DNA of 64,000 nt. It comes from Pedobacter chinensis. GTDB lineage: Bacteria; Bacteroidota; Bacteroidia; Sphingobacteriales; Sphingobacteriaceae. Positions within the stretch are counted from its first letter, which is position 1. Every line of letters begins with the position of its first letter. Below, piece by piece: positions 26,407-37,500 of the stretch. The stretch lies in the NCBI RefSeq assembly GCF_003339865.1, contig NZ_QPKV01000002.1, positions 910,886 through 974,885 on the forward strand, written 5' to 3'. Both the position numbers and the translations under genes were made by a program. The notes under the pieces were generated by a model, which was not told where the DNA came from, did no database searches, and worked only from the letters and a program-made list of their open reading frames with translations.

Positions 26407-27327
26407 TTATCTAACCATATTGGAAAAGAAATTAAGCCGGTCTAAATCCCAAAAGAAATTCATAAACTGATCAGTTTTTATATCTTCAAATGGCAATTTT
26501 AACGGTCCACAATCTATCCCTCTTAATTTTAAATATGCTTTTCCCGCTCCAGGTCCGTATTTTTTGCAAATCCTTGCAAATTCAATACCCTCTCCCTCCA
26601 AACGTATGGCCTCAAAATGATCCCCATCTTTAAAAGCTTTAATAAGCCTCTCGTAAACAGGAGCAAGGTAATTAAATTGAGTTCCTGTAGATGTTTTTAT
26701 GCCCAGAGAAAGTGCTGGAAGGAATATCTCTTCCGCATCCCATATTAAATCATATTCGCCATTTTTATAGTTTTTACAGGCAAAAAAATCTTGTAGATTA
26801 CGACTTTTAAATCTGATTCCGGTAAAAAACGGTATATTTTTTTCCATTGCACCAATCAGATCAATTACATCTAAATCCAAACTTTTTTCTCCTGTTTCTA
26901 CATAATTGAAATAAACCGGCATGTCCACATCTTTGCTGAGAATTTCCTGGCATACTTTTACAATATGTTCCACTTTCCCAAATTTCCGGTTTTCAGGAAA
27001 TCCTATTACAATACCCGACATTTTTAACTCATACGCGTGGCGAACAAGCTTAGCGGCATATTCTACAGAATTTTCACAAATAAAAAGTAGAGTAACAAAA
27101 TCCTGATCGTTAATGGCTATCTGCCTCCAGGCCGTTGCTAAACTTAATTTTTCTTCAATGGTAAGAAATTCATCTTCAGAATTTGCTAATATCAGAATTC
27201 CACTTACCCCGCTTTGTTTCAGAAAACGGTAATATTCTGGTACTTTACTCAAGTTTAATGTACGGTCCTCATTCAAAGGCGTAAAAGCAGTTGCTATAAA
27301 TCCTTGTAGTTGAGATTTTATATTCAT
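26407..27327 (-). CDS. DapA/NanA-family (dihydrodipicolinate synthase-like) protein with altered active site
   Basis: A 306-residue class I aldolase-fold protein. The N-terminus GFIATAFTPLNEDRTL and the segment SGVSGILILANSEDEFLTIEEK match the TIM-barrel family of dihydrodipicolinate synthase, N-acetylneuraminate lyase and 2-keto-3-deoxy sugar-acid aldolases. TSTGTQFNYLAPVY resembles the GSTYNxxAP stretch of sialic-acid lyases. Two conserved positions look changed: the catalytic Tyr of YN-x-P appears as F140 (FNYVETG), and the Schiff-base Lys of GIKxxxxNL appears as R172 in GIRFKSRNL, with K174 two residues on. It may act on an unusual keto-sugar acid or have lost aldolase chemistry. It follows the GH2 gene by 75 bp in the PUL operon. 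Confidence 0.8.
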   Translation of the reverse strand: MNIKSQLQGFIATAFTPLNEDRTLNLSKVPEYYRFLKQSGVSGILILANSEDEFLTIEEKLSLATAWRQIAINDQDFVTLLFICENSVEYAAKLVRHAYELKMSGIVIGFPENRKFGKVEHIVKVCQEILSKDVDMPVYFNYVETGEKSLDLDVIDLIGAMEKNIPFFTGIRFKSRNLQDFFACKNYKNGEYDLIWDAEEIFLPALSLGIKTSTGTQFNYLAPVYERLIKAFKDGDHFEAIRLEGEGIEFARICKKYGPGAGKAYLKLRGIDCGPLKLPFEDIKTDQFMNFFWDLDRLNFFSNMVR

Positions 27328-27402
27328 TCTATATTTTAGTTATTTAGATTGTGAAGTGCAGAGGGATTGCATGATTTTCAATTTTTGAGAGGGCAACCAA
27401 AT

Positions 27403-29484
27403 TTACCGAATGGATTTTGGCTTGTCATCCAACTTTACATTCCAGTCACATTGATCAATCAGTTTAGACTTACCGTTACCACTCGAAACTTCAATATGAT
27501 TAATCCCTGTATTTAACTTTAAATTGTCCCATTGAATTACATGGATATCATTAGCTTTCTCTTCGCTGATAAATTTACCATTTACCCAAAGTTTTGCGTT
27601 TTTTGCAGTACTGAATACCTTAACACTGGTAGTGGATTGCTTACGTTCGGTATTCCTTTTTTCAGCAATATAAAGCATTGGTTCAGCATTCCAGTTGGCT
27701 TTATAAAAGTAAAATGCATCTTTTTTAATGATTCTGTCATAAGTAACCAAACCTTTATCATTAATTGCATTCTTGTCACCTTCTGTTCTGATAGATGAAC
27801 CGAAATCTGCAAGCACCCAAATAAACTTACCCCAAATGAATGGTCTCTTTTTAAATTCTGCCCAATGTTTTTCATGAAATGCAGTTTGCCATTCTTCCGG
27901 ATGAAATCTGCCTTTTGGTGAAGGTTTTACCAATTCATCTATATGTTTAAAGGGGCTTGCGCCTGCTCCGTATTCACTTACTGCTATCGGCTTTTCAGGT
28001 AGTTCATGGTGCACTTTGTCTGCCCAGGCACCTACATCATCGAAATTACCTTCGTACCATCCAAAATATTGGTTCCATCCCATCAAATCTGTCAAATCAG
28101 AGAACTCATGAGCACCTAAATTAGAGGCCAATGTGGTTAAACGATCGGGATCTTCTTTTTTCGCAAGTGTATTCAGTTCTTTGATAAATATCTGAGGATC
28201 ATCATAATCCAATTTCAACTCATTAAATATTCCCCAAAAACAAATAGACGGATGGTTATAATTCTGCCGGATGAGCTCAGTCAGCATTGTCTTAATATTA
28301 TTTTCTAAGTTGGCGTTATTCATATAGCCAGTGCCGGTATAGCCTCCAGGCCCCACAAATGGGATTTCTGACCATAATATAATACCATTCTGATCGCACA
28401 AGTCATAAAAGTGCCTGTTTTGAGGGTAGTGAGTTAAGCGTACCGCCGTAGCGCCTAATTCCTTAATAAGTTCCATATCATGATTATGATCTGAGTTTAC
28501 CAGCGCAGATCCTTTTCCCGAAACATCTTCGTGCCGGCCAACACCATAAAGGTCAAGGTATTTGCCATTTAAAAAAAAGCCTTTAGCCGGATCAACACGG
28601 AAATATCGGAGTCCTAAAGGTTGGATAATCTGATCAATTACTTTTTTATCTTTAAGTAAGGTAATTTCTACAGCATACAGGTAGGGATCTGATTTAGCTT
28701 GCCATAAGTGTGGTTTATCAACCTTAAGGGATTGTTTAATTTCATTTATTCCGGAATTATCAATGCCACTTATCACTGAAGATATCATCTTATTATCTTG
28801 ATTATAAATAGTGGTTTTTAATGATAACCCAACAGCATTTTTAATGGATAACTTGCTTGAAATTTCTATCTGAGCGGATTGTTCGGAAACCTGTTTCTGC
28901 CTAATGTATACACCCGGAGATCCATAATCCAATGGTGAAATACAATCTTCACTGGTAACAATGAGCGAAACCGGCCGATGAATGCCACCATACACATTAA
29001 AATCGCCGTGTAATGGAATAACATCCAATCGATAGGCATTGCTAGCCTGCACTGTTATTGAATTTTTGCCTTGCTTAACATGATCAGTAACCTCCAGGCA
29101 GAAACCGGTATATCCACCATGGTGCTCTCCCACAAACTTGTTGTTTACCAGCACGGTAGCAACACTGTTTACACCTTCAAAATAAAGAAAAAGCCTTTTT
29201 TTGTTCTTCCATTCTGGATTGACATCAATTGTATTTTCGTAAATGGCCGCTGTTCGGTTATAATTGGCTATTCCTTTTAATGTTTCCATGGCATTCCAGG
29301 TATGCGGTAGATTTACATTTTGTTTCTGAACATTTTGCTCAAAGTTATATGCAAAATAAAATTGCCATTTGCTGTTTAAAGGAAAAAATTGTCGGCCAGG
29401 ATTAATGGATGTTGCCACAGCTTTTAAACTTAAAGCCATGCTAAAAATAAGAAGGGATATGATAATGGTATTTTTACTTTGCAT
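27403..29484 (-). CDS. GH2 family β-glycosidase (693 aa)
   Basis: A secreted retaining glycosidase of family GH2 (β-galactosidase, β-glucuronidase, β-mannosidase group). A signal peptide (about 1-25) is followed by the sugar-binding β-sandwich (NVNLPHTWNA, YFEGVNSVATVLVNNKFVGEH), an immunoglobulin-like domain, and the TIM barrel. Acid/base E422 is in CFWGIFNELK, and the nucleophile E504 is in IAVSEYGAGA. A small C-terminal β-domain ends the protein (KLWVNGKFISEE near residue 640). Length is short for a classic LacZ but normal for Bacteroidota PUL enzymes. Substrate specificity is uncertain. It lies 29 bp after the metallopeptidase gene on the same transcript. Confidence 0.92.
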   Translation of the reverse strand: MQSKNTIIISLLIFSMALSLKAVATSINPGRQFFPLNSKWQFYFAYNFEQNVQKQNVNLPHTWNAMETLKGIANYNRTAAIYENTIDVNPEWKNKKRLFLYFEGVNSVATVLVNNKFVGEHHGGYTGFCLEVTDHVKQGKNSITVQASNAYRLDVIPLHGDFNVYGGIHRPVSLIVTSEDCISPLDYGSPGVYIRQKQVSEQSAQIEISSKLSIKNAVGLSLKTTIYNQDNKMISSVISGIDNSGINEIKQSLKVDKPHLWQAKSDPYLYAVEITLLKDKKVIDQIIQPLGLRYFRVDPAKGFFLNGKYLDLYGVGRHEDVSGKGSALVNSDHNHDMELIKELGATAVRLTHYPQNRHFYDLCDQNGIILWSEIPFVGPGGYTGTGYMNNANLENNIKTMLTELIRQNYNHPSICFWGIFNELKLDYDDPQIFIKELNTLAKKEDPDRLTTLASNLGAHEFSDLTDLMGWNQYFGWYEGNFDDVGAWADKVHHELPEKPIAVSEYGAGASPFKHIDELVKPSPKGRFHPEEWQTAFHEKHWAEFKKRPFIWGKFIWVLADFGSSIRTEGDKNAINDKGLVTYDRIIKKDAFYFYKANWNAEPMLYIAEKRNTERKQSTTSVKVFSTAKNAKLWVNGKFISEEKANDIHVIQWDNLKLNTGINHIEVSSGNGKSKLIDQCDWNVKLDDKPKSIR

Positions 29485-29513
29485 ATAATTGTTCTTCTGT
29501 TCTTCGTTAAAGT

Positions 29514-31112
29514 TTAATCATTGAAAAAACCTATTTCCGCTATTTGTGCAAAAACCTGCCCATCCCAGCTGGATTGCGGCACAATTTTGAAGTATCTGAA
29601 AGTAAGCGATGTGGGAAAAGTAAAGTTTTGCCGGGTGTTTGATTTTGCAATGACGTAGCTGGCTTGTGGTATGAAGGTAATTCCATCGTTACTGTATAAA
29701 ATATCTGCATTTTTTATGGGTCTTGAAGCGCCATTCTGAATGGTAAAACCTTTAACAGTATGCACAGTTCCCATGTCAATCGTAATATAATGAGGATAAG
29801 TTGCAGCTGGTGTTACGGAATATTGGCTATGCCAACCGCTTCCGGTATTGTTATCTATAATACTGGTTGCTGGTGCAGTAGTTTGTTGTGAACTATAGGC
29901 TGCTATGCTCCATCCCACCTTACTGATTTCATTCTTTGTTCCAAATTCAAGTACCGGAAGTGCATCCACCCATTTATAATTATATAGGGTTTCTTTAACG
30001 GTTCCGTTTTCAGCTACCAGTTTAACTTTCATTTCATACGGACTGGAATCTTTATATTTAAATTCGGCAATTGGCATTTCAACATAAAAACTATCAGTGC
30101 CGATTACTTTCGACTCCCAGGTGGTGGCATTATAATCTTTATTTGTACCAGTACCTTCATTATTCACATTGGGATCATTATAATATGCCACACTATTGAT
30201 TGGTATATTGCTGCTAAACTTACCAGAAACCACAATGGCACTTTTTGCAGGTGAGTAGTCTGCATAAATTCTGGTAATACTCGAAGTGACCGCTCCGTAA
30301 TAAGTCTTATTATCATTATTAAAGATTTGGTTTACGTTTAGGATGGCGCAATCTGCAGCAGTAAGAAAAGTTGGAGACTTACCCAATGTACCATTACCAG
30401 CCCACATGAGTGCCATTCCTAATGTTGCGTTTTCTGAAACCTTCTGGCAGTTGTGTGGCAGGTTTAAACCATGCCCAAGTTCGTGTACCAAACCACCGAA
30501 CCAAACGCTGAATCTATTTCCATCTGCATCGCTTTTGCCAATATTTTCTATATCCAATCCTTCATAATCCAGGGCAAAACACCACTTACCCAATCCATAA
30601 AACGGACCGCCACTAGGCGTGCCATCTGTTTTGAAACTATACCGTGGAATAATAACCAAAGTATGATCACTGGTTTTCTCAGTTGGATGTGCACTGAAAT
30701 AAGCATTAATTTCTGACTGTACAGCTGAAGCACCATTGGTGTAAGGGTAACTTGTTTTCGGTAATGTTCCTCTAATGGTAATTATTTTCACACGGTTGAT
30801 CACAGAATCTTTAAAAAGCCCAAAAGTTTTGTAGCCATAACCATTTCTGTGCATTTCATTACTGAAAAAGGTTTGAGTCCACAACATTAATTCACTCAAT
30901 CGTTTTTCATAAGCTGGAAGGGTATCCAGGTCGTTAGGCACAAAATAAATCAAATTCAGGTTTCTGGATTGATTGCTTACATAAGCGGTATCGTGCGGTG
31001 TAATTATGATATCTTCAGTACTTTGATTTGCATTGGCAACCAAGTCTGATTTCTTACAGGATGAGAATGCCCATAACATAAACAGGCATAATATTAACGT
31101 TCTGATTTTCAT
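29514..31112 (-). CDS. Zinc metallopeptidase-like lipoprotein with F5/8C domain
   Basis: A 532-residue surface or periplasmic lipoprotein with lipobox AFSSC (Cys19). The central domain has the zinc-binding HExxHxxxxxH motif at H210-E211-H214-H220 (LVHELGHGLNLPHN), typical of metzincin-like peptidases. The C-terminal part from about residue 395 (GWSIAAYSSQQTTAPATS, then GWHSQYSVTP) resembles an F5/8 type C carbohydrate-binding domain. A peptidase with a sugar-binding module in a PUL suggests action on a glycoprotein or proteoglycan substrate. Exact family unknown. It follows the β-helix gene after a 211-bp gap containing a terminator-like hairpin. Confidence 0.8.
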   Translation of the reverse strand: MKIRTLILCLFMLWAFSSCKKSDLVANANQSTEDIIITPHDTAYVSNQSRNLNLIYFVPNDLDTLPAYEKRLSELMLWTQTFFSNEMHRNGYGYKTFGLFKDSVINRVKIITIRGTLPKTSYPYTNGASAVQSEINAYFSAHPTEKTSDHTLVIIPRYSFKTDGTPSGGPFYGLGKWCFALDYEGLDIENIGKSDADGNRFSVWFGGLVHELGHGLNLPHNCQKVSENATLGMALMWAGNGTLGKSPTFLTAADCAILNVNQIFNNDNKTYYGAVTSSITRIYADYSPAKSAIVVSGKFSSNIPINSVAYYNDPNVNNEGTGTNKDYNATTWESKVIGTDSFYVEMPIAEFKYKDSSPYEMKVKLVAENGTVKETLYNYKWVDALPVLEFGTKNEISKVGWSIAAYSSQQTTAPATSIIDNNTGSGWHSQYSVTPAATYPHYITIDMGTVHTVKGFTIQNGASRPIKNADILYSNDGITFIPQASYVIAKSNTRQNFTFPTSLTFRYFKIVPQSSWDGQVFAQIAEIGFFND

Positions 31113-31185
31113 AGGAATTGAGTGGTAATTGATTCTTGATTTTTTAGTATAGTAATTTATTGGGAGCTTAAAAATTTTAAAAGTA

Positions 31186-31204
31186 GCCTCTCAAATTGAG
31201 AGGC
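31186..31204 (-). terminator. Strong hairpin between β-helix and metallopeptidase genes
   Basis: On the minus strand GCCTCTCAA-T-TTGAGAGGC forms nine pairs (31204-31186). The stem can be extended with AAGTA/TACTT across a bulge. A T-rich run (TACTTTTAAAATTTTT) follows. It probably reduces read-through from the upstream SusC/SusD genes into the metallopeptidase-GH2-DapA part. The stem sequence resembles the attenuator hairpin near 11510. Confidence 0.55.
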
Positions 31205-31323
31205 ATACTTTCTGCTAACTAACCTAGTTATTGCTAACCAAGATTTTTATACGACAGCGTTTGAATGCTGTTTAATTTAGTTTTTCAATTTGTAACTGAT
31301 CAAATGATAATATTGCCTTATGG

Positions 31324-32775
31324 TTATGATTTCTTATTATCTATTAGCTTTAATTTCTTTAATAATGACCACGGGTACTTTTTAAAATCTTTATCTTTGA
31401 TGGATACATGACCTTCAGTAACATTCGATAGTTTTTCCTTCCCGGTAATATTCCCTTCAAATGCATTTTCTTTCCAAAATAACTGAGCATATTGTTTCTG
31501 GTTTTTGCTAAAAACCGCAGTTGAAGTGTTTATGAAGCGAATAACATTATGAGCAAACACTACGTTTTTTGGGCCACCATATTCAATATCCACAAACTCA
31601 ATTTTTACAGAATCCATGGTATTATTGTAAAATACATTATCTGAGATCAGTGTGCTGTCTGTGGCCAGGGCGAAATTAAAAATGCGTTTGCGGTTATTGC
31701 CATCATTAATACTCAGGTTATTCCTGACGATGTTATTTTTGGTCATCATACTCTTTGAATTAATGGCATCTGAAATAATCAGCATAAATCCTCCTTCATT
31801 ATCATGACTGTAATTGTTTTGAATAATGGTGTTGTTACAGTTTCCATCTATATCAAATGATTGTCCGTCATTCGACCGGTCTCGGTTTTGTGTATAAGCA
31901 ACTTCATTAAACTGAATAATGGTCTTATCGCTGCTATGCGGCCATATCCCAACAGCATTATCTCTGGCTCGTGTGCGGATGTGAAATAATTTATTGTATT
32001 CTACCAAAGAACCGTCAAATGCCTTTATTACAATCCCATCTCCACCTATATCTTCAAGGGTACAGCCACGGATGATCAGATTTTTATTGGGAAACCAGTT
32101 ATCTCTAAAGCTAAATGTTCCATTTCCCCTGATTCCATTTCTATCTACACGCTCAAGCTTGCAGTTTTCTATTAAAAGATTTTCAATATTACTGAGTTTA
32201 GGGCCCTGGCAATCCCAAAAAATCCCATTTCCTTCTTTACTGCCCTTTTTATTATCACCATTTATATCATGGATATATAAATTTGAGATGCGGATATTTG
32301 AAATGGTTCCTGTATCTTCTGCAAGTATGCGCAAACCTGTAGGTCCGGTTTTTTGTTCCTTAACGGCTGGATTATGATTAGAAATATCCAGGAACTCAAC
32401 GGCTACATTGCTGATGTTTTTAAGAAGCACGGCATCTGTAACCATCCCGTTAGCAGCAATTACGGGTAAAGCACCTTTACCATAAGTACTAAAAACAATT
32501 GGATTTTCCTTCGTGCCAGAGCCTTTTGGCATAAGCTGTCCCTGCCATTTACTTCCACGTTTGAAGAGAATCCGATCACCAGGTTTGAATACCTGTGCAT
32601 TTACTTTATCGAGCGTTTTCCACGCTTCCTTTATCGTTGTTCCTGATTGACTATCATTTCCATTATGGCTATCTATATAAAACTTATGGATGACCATTGG
32701 ATTCTTCATTTTCCATTCTGCAGAGGTCATTAAACTGATCAGCAGAAAGCAGAGCAGCAGTGGTGCTTTTATCAT
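31324..32775 (-). CDS. Secreted right-handed β-helix (pectate-lyase-like) protein
   Basis: A right-handed parallel β-helix protein of about 483 residues from the internal ATG at 32775, which begins MIKAPLLLCFLLISLMTSAE, a good signal peptide. The frame is open from 32814, but the 13 extra residues would disrupt this signal. The N-terminus (FYIDSHNGNDSQSGTTIKEAWKTL) is typical of this group, followed by many short repeats with Asn-rich turns (for example NLLIENCKLERVDRNGIRGN and DEGGFMLIISD). Such folds include polysaccharide lyases and some glycosidases; no lyase catalytic set is apparent, so activity is uncertain. It follows the second SusD by 47-86 bp in the PUL operon. Confidence 0.8.
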   Translation of the reverse strand: MIKAPLLLCFLLISLMTSAEWKMKNPMVIHKFYIDSHNGNDSQSGTTIKEAWKTLDKVNAQVFKPGDRILFKRGSKWQGQLMPKGSGTKENPIVFSTYGKGALPVIAANGMVTDAVLLKNISNVAVEFLDISNHNPAVKEQKTGPTGLRILAEDTGTISNIRISNLYIHDINGDNKKGSKEGNGIFWDCQGPKLSNIENLLIENCKLERVDRNGIRGNGTFSFRDNWFPNKNLIIRGCTLEDIGGDGIVIKAFDGSLVEYNKLFHIRTRARDNAVGIWPHSSDKTIIQFNEVAYTQNRDRSNDGQSFDIDGNCNNTIIQNNYSHDNEGGFMLIISDAINSKSMMTKNNIVRNNLSINDGNNRKRIFNFALATDSTLISDNVFYNNTMDSVKIEFVDIEYGGPKNVVFAHNVIRFINTSTAVFSKNQKQYAQLFWKENAFEGNITGKEKLSNVTEGHVSIKDKDFKKYPWSLLKKLKLIDNKKS

Positions 32776-32861
32776 TTCTCTTTCTTTTAATATATTAAAA
32801 TTAGGTTCAATCATTGTTTAAGATAGACAATAATTGAGACCTAAAATCACAACCATAAATT

Positions 32862-34589
32862 CTACCATCCAGGATTTTGCAACAATTTTGGATCTTTGGA
32901 TATTTCACCTTCTGGAATTGGGAATAAATAAAAATTATTAGAAAACTTATGAGGAATCACATCGAAAATTTCATAGGTGAATGATGTACCTGTTTTAGTA
33001 ATCTTCATGCCCCGAGATGGTCTGTTAAAATAATCTTCAGCAATTTTCCACCTGCGCGCATCCCAAATCCGATGTTCTTCAAATGATAACTCTACCCTTC
33101 TTTCATTCTGAATGATCAATCTCATTTCCTCTTTTGACATATTTTGTTTGAGGCCGTAATTATTAGCTGACCCGGGATTAATTCCAGCTCTTTTTCTGAT
33201 TTGTTTCAATACATCGTACACGCCGGTAACCGGGCCTTCATATTCATTAAGTGCTTCTGCATAGTTTAACAGAATTTCAGCATATCTGATTAGCGGCCAT
33301 GCCCGTTCCGTATTTCCTGATGAACTTTCCTGAAGCATTTTTCGGTTATAGTAGCCTGTTGTCTGAGCTTTTACGCCAACTCCGTCAGGGCTTGATCCAA
33401 AGAAAGTATTGACCACTTGATTTGTTGACGAAAGAAACCACAATGATCCGTTATGGATAACACTATTATAAAAACGTGGGTCTCTGTTTACATATGGATC
33501 TTGTAAATTATAATTTGAAGCCGGATCTGTAATCGCCAAACCATCTGCGGTGCCATAAGCATCTACCATGTTCTGGGTAACATTACTGGCATAGCTTCCA
33601 CTTCTGGAAGAAGGAAGAAACAAACTTTCAAAATCACGGTTTAAAGCTCTGTTAGCCTGAAAAAGGTATTCGTTATTTACCCTCATGGTAAACACTTTAT
33701 AAAATCCATATCCCATTCGGGTGGTATTATCTTCATAAAGACTGTAAGCGCCAGAAGTAATGATATCATTAGCAGCATCGGCAGCTCTTTTCCACCTTTG
33801 CTGATCGCCAGTAGCATATCCTGTAATGCTTTTCAGTACTCCTGAACCTGCGTTGCCTCCATTAAATAACGGGCTTGCTGCATACAATAAAACTCTTGAT
33901 TTCAATCCCATACAGGCACCTTTGGTTACACGACCATAATCAGTAATTACTTGAGTTTGGTTAGTCGGGAGATCTTTAATGGCGGCATCCAATTCAGCTA
34001 CAACATAACTTACGCACTCTTCATAGGTATTCCTTTCCAAATTAAAATCGTCTGCAGGTTCAAAAACCTTATCTCCGATTATTGGAACACCTGCATAATG
34101 TTTTAATAAAATGGAATAATACCAAGCTCTTAAAAAACGAGCTTCTGCTTTTAAGCGTGTTCTCAATCCTACACTTAATGGTGATTCATCAACTTTGGAT
34201 AAGAATTTATTTACCCTTCTGATATTTGCCCAGGCTGTACTCCAGTTATTTAATATTTGTACATTTTTGGCAGTATTTGTTGTAGCTGCCGATAATGCGC
34301 CTGAAGCCATGATCACTGCATCATTTTGAGGGCCTGTGTATTGCACCGGCACCGCTTCATCACTAACAACAGGGTGACCGCCGGCTTCCCATCTACCCGG
34401 ATTGAAACTATAGCCTACATCAGCATATATCCTGGTTAAAAAAGCAATGGTGTTGGTACTATCCTTAAATGTGGTTTCCTCATTTAAAACATCATTCAAC
34501 TTAGCGTCGAGAAAGCTATCGCCTTTTTTACAGGCATTTCCTGCTATTGCAATAATGAATACGCAGAAAAATATATATTTAATTTTCAT
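32862..34589 (-). CDS. SusD/RagB-family outer-membrane lipoprotein (second pair)
   Basis: A SusD-like glycan-binding lipoprotein. The preferred start is the ATG at 34589, giving MKIKYIFFCVFIIAIAG followed by NACKKGD with a lipid-attachment Cys; the frame is open ten codons further. The SusD-fold markers are present: a helical TPR-like N-terminal half with LKAEARFLRAWYYSILLKHYAGVPII, and the C-terminal ending YLFPIPEGEISKDPKLLQNPGW, where SusD proteins finish with a similar PxxE...NPGW pattern. It pairs with the SusC just upstream (7-bp gap). This is the second of two SusC/SusD pairs in one operon. Confidence 0.93.
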   Translation of the reverse strand: MKIKYIFFCVFIIAIAGNACKKGDSFLDAKLNDVLNEETTFKDSTNTIAFLTRIYADVGYSFNPGRWEAGGHPVVSDEAVPVQYTGPQNDAVIMASGALSAATTNTAKNVQILNNWSTAWANIRRVNKFLSKVDESPLSVGLRTRLKAEARFLRAWYYSILLKHYAGVPIIGDKVFEPADDFNLERNTYEECVSYVVAELDAAIKDLPTNQTQVITDYGRVTKGACMGLKSRVLLYAASPLFNGGNAGSGVLKSITGYATGDQQRWKRAADAANDIITSGAYSLYEDNTTRMGYGFYKVFTMRVNNEYLFQANRALNRDFESLFLPSSRSGSYASNVTQNMVDAYGTADGLAITDPASNYNLQDPYVNRDPRFYNSVIHNGSLWFLSSTNQVVNTFFGSSPDGVGVKAQTTGYYNRKMLQESSSGNTERAWPLIRYAEILLNYAEALNEYEGPVTGVYDVLKQIRKRAGINPGSANNYGLKQNMSKEEMRLIIQNERRVELSFEEHRIWDARRWKIAEDYFNRPSRGMKITKTGTSFTYEIFDVIPHKFSNNFYLFPIPEGEISKDPKLLQNPGW

Positions 34590-34596
34590 AACTGAT

Positions 34597-37500
34597 TTAT
34601 AAAGAAAATGAAAGACCAAAATTGTAAATTCTTTGATTTGGATATGCTGAAATCTTTCCGCCGGTATTAGCTTCCGGATCAGCCTGATAAAATTTATCGA
34701 TGTTTGTCCAGGTTAACAAATTATATCCGTTTGCATATATCCTTATCGCATTCATCCCGATTGGCTTTACCCATCTGGCCGGCAATTGATAGCCAATCTC
34801 CATTGTTTTAAGCCTCAGGTATTTTGCATTTACCTGCCAAAAATCTGATTGGGATACATTTGCTGCACTAATGGCACTAACTGTTCTCGAAATAATGGGA
34901 AATTTGGCATCATTACCTAACTCAGGAGTCCATGCTTGTAAATGAATGGGCTGAAAATTAGAGCTAAAAGCTGAAATCGCTTCAGATGCCAATGCCAAAC
35001 TATAACCCGATGAACTTGTGAATAATGCACTGAAGTTAAATCCTTTATAATTAAAGCCGAGGGTAACGCCAAGTGTCGTGCTTGGTAAATTTGGTTTACC
35101 AATAGCGGCTTTATCAAATGCATCAATGATTTTATCGCCATTTAAATCTTTATACTTTAAATCGCCAGATCTGAATGCGGTTGTAGGTTTCGCCACTTCT
35201 GGATTTGTTAAATCTGCTTCGCTGTAAAACCCATCAAAAATATATCCAAAGTTTTGTCCAACCGGATTTCCTGTAGCCTGCAGCCAGGGGTATCGCTGTT
35301 GTGCCTCGTCTCTGAATACCACTTTGTTTTCAGCAAATGAAAAGGTTCCTCTTATAAAATAGTCAAAATCATTAATCCTGTCTTTAAATGTTATCTCACC
35401 ATCCCATCCTTTATTATTTACTTTACCAAGATTTACCGGTGGTAAACCCACACCAATGAAGGCAGGCACACTTTCTCTTCTTGTTAAAATATCATAACGA
35501 TCATTATTAAAATAATCTACTGTAAGGGCTATCTTACCCTTAAAAACATTAACATCTACACCTACATCAAGTTTCTTTTCTTTCTCCCAGGTAATGGAAT
35601 TATTTCCCAATGTTCCTTCAGTAATACCAAGCGCATTGGTAGGTACCGGACCAAAATTATAACTGGTTGCTGAACTTGAATAGATTTGATCATAAGCATA
35701 GGCAAAGCTGCTTCCTGTAAAATCTGATCCTACAAGCCCATAAGAACCTCTTAGTTTGAATAAATCAATAAATGGAAGTGCTTTCTTAAAGATTTTTTCT
35801 TCTGCCAGATTCCAACCTATTGAAACAGCAGGAAACCATCCATAACGGTTTTGCTTGGCAAACTTATCTGTCCCATTATAACCGGCATTAAATTCTATCA
35901 GGTATTTCTGTTTATAATCGTATCCTGCTCTAAAAGTTAAACCCCTGTAATTTACCGGAACTACGGGTCCATCAACATAGCTGTTTTGATTTAACAGAAC
36001 CAAACCATAAGTATTATGGTTTGCAAATGAACGCCTGTAATTTAAAGAGGCCTGTACATTGGTTGTTCTTTGTGCATTGCCAGATGAACTTGTTAAATTA
36101 AATGGAGGTATCCTGTAAAGGTTTGGATCTTTTGGGATATATGCACCAGTTGTAATATTATAACTATACTGAGGGAAACTGTTCACAGTTCCTGATCTTA
36201 CTAAGCCACGACTGTTGGTTTGTGCGCTGGAATAGGCAATTAAAGCTTTTGCACTAAGCCCCTTGGTTATGAAATCCAACAATTGTGTACCACCAAAAGT
36301 GATATTTAAATCATTATCAAAAGAACGGTTGTATCCCTGGGTAGCCAGTCTTCCGATCACGTTGGTTGTATTCAGTTTTGGATTATACCCGTAACTGCCA
36401 TCCGGATTGTAAATGGCATAAGCGAATGGAGGTAGAAAATTATAACTGTAAACTTCACGAATCAATCCTTCTCCTTCAGGACTGTAGGTAATCGGATCAT
36501 TGGTTTCTCCAAAGCGACCTGTCATATCCAAACGAAAACTCAAAGTTTTGGTAGCCTGGATATCTAAGTTCGACCTGAAGTTATAGCGTTTATAATAATA
36601 ATTATTGTTTACATCACTTGCTGAACTAAAGTCTTTCATTAATCCATTTTGCCATAAATAGCCTAAGGAAACAAAATACTTAACACTTTCTGTTCCTCCT
36701 GATATATCAAGGTTTGTTCTCGATTGCTGAGAGGTTGGATTAAAAATCTCATCAAACCAGTTCACATTTGGGTGTCCATAGGGATCAGTTCCGTTTTTAA
36801 ACAGTTCAATATCCTGTTCCGTATAAAAAGGTGCTTGTCCTGAATTTACATAGCCTTGATTTGTTAGCAATGCGGCTTGATATGAATCCAGAAAATTGGG
36901 TTTAAAAGTCATTTCCGATATTCCAAGTTCAGATTTAAAGTTTATACCAGGCTTTCCGGCTCTTCCTCTTTTTGTAGTAATAACCAGTACGCCATTGGCT
37001 CCTTTTATACCGTAAATGGCTGTTGTAGATGCATCTTTTAATATGGAGATGGTTTCAATTTCATTTGGATCGAGCTGTGCTACATCAGCATAATTATATT
37101 CAATATCATCAACAATTATTAGAGGGCGTTGTCCACTTACATAACTGCTTACCCCACGAATAAAAAAATCGGCACCATCTTTACCCGGCTGTCCGCTTCT
37201 TTGCTGAGAAGTAAATCCAGGCAAGCGTCCTGCAAGTGTATTCTGAACGCTTGCAGTTGGGTTTTGTCTTACCTCTGCCGCACTAATGGAACTCACAGCG
37301 CCGGTATTGGTTATTTTCTTTTGTACACCATATCCTACTACCACTACCTCTTCCAATCCTTTTGTATCTGCGGCTAGTGTTATTTCTACTGTGTTTTTAC
37401 CTGAAACGTTTACTTCCTGAGTAAGATAACCTATGCTTTTCACGATAATTGTTTGGGTGGTGCCTTTAAGCGTGAGCTTAAACTTGCCCTCTCCATCGAC

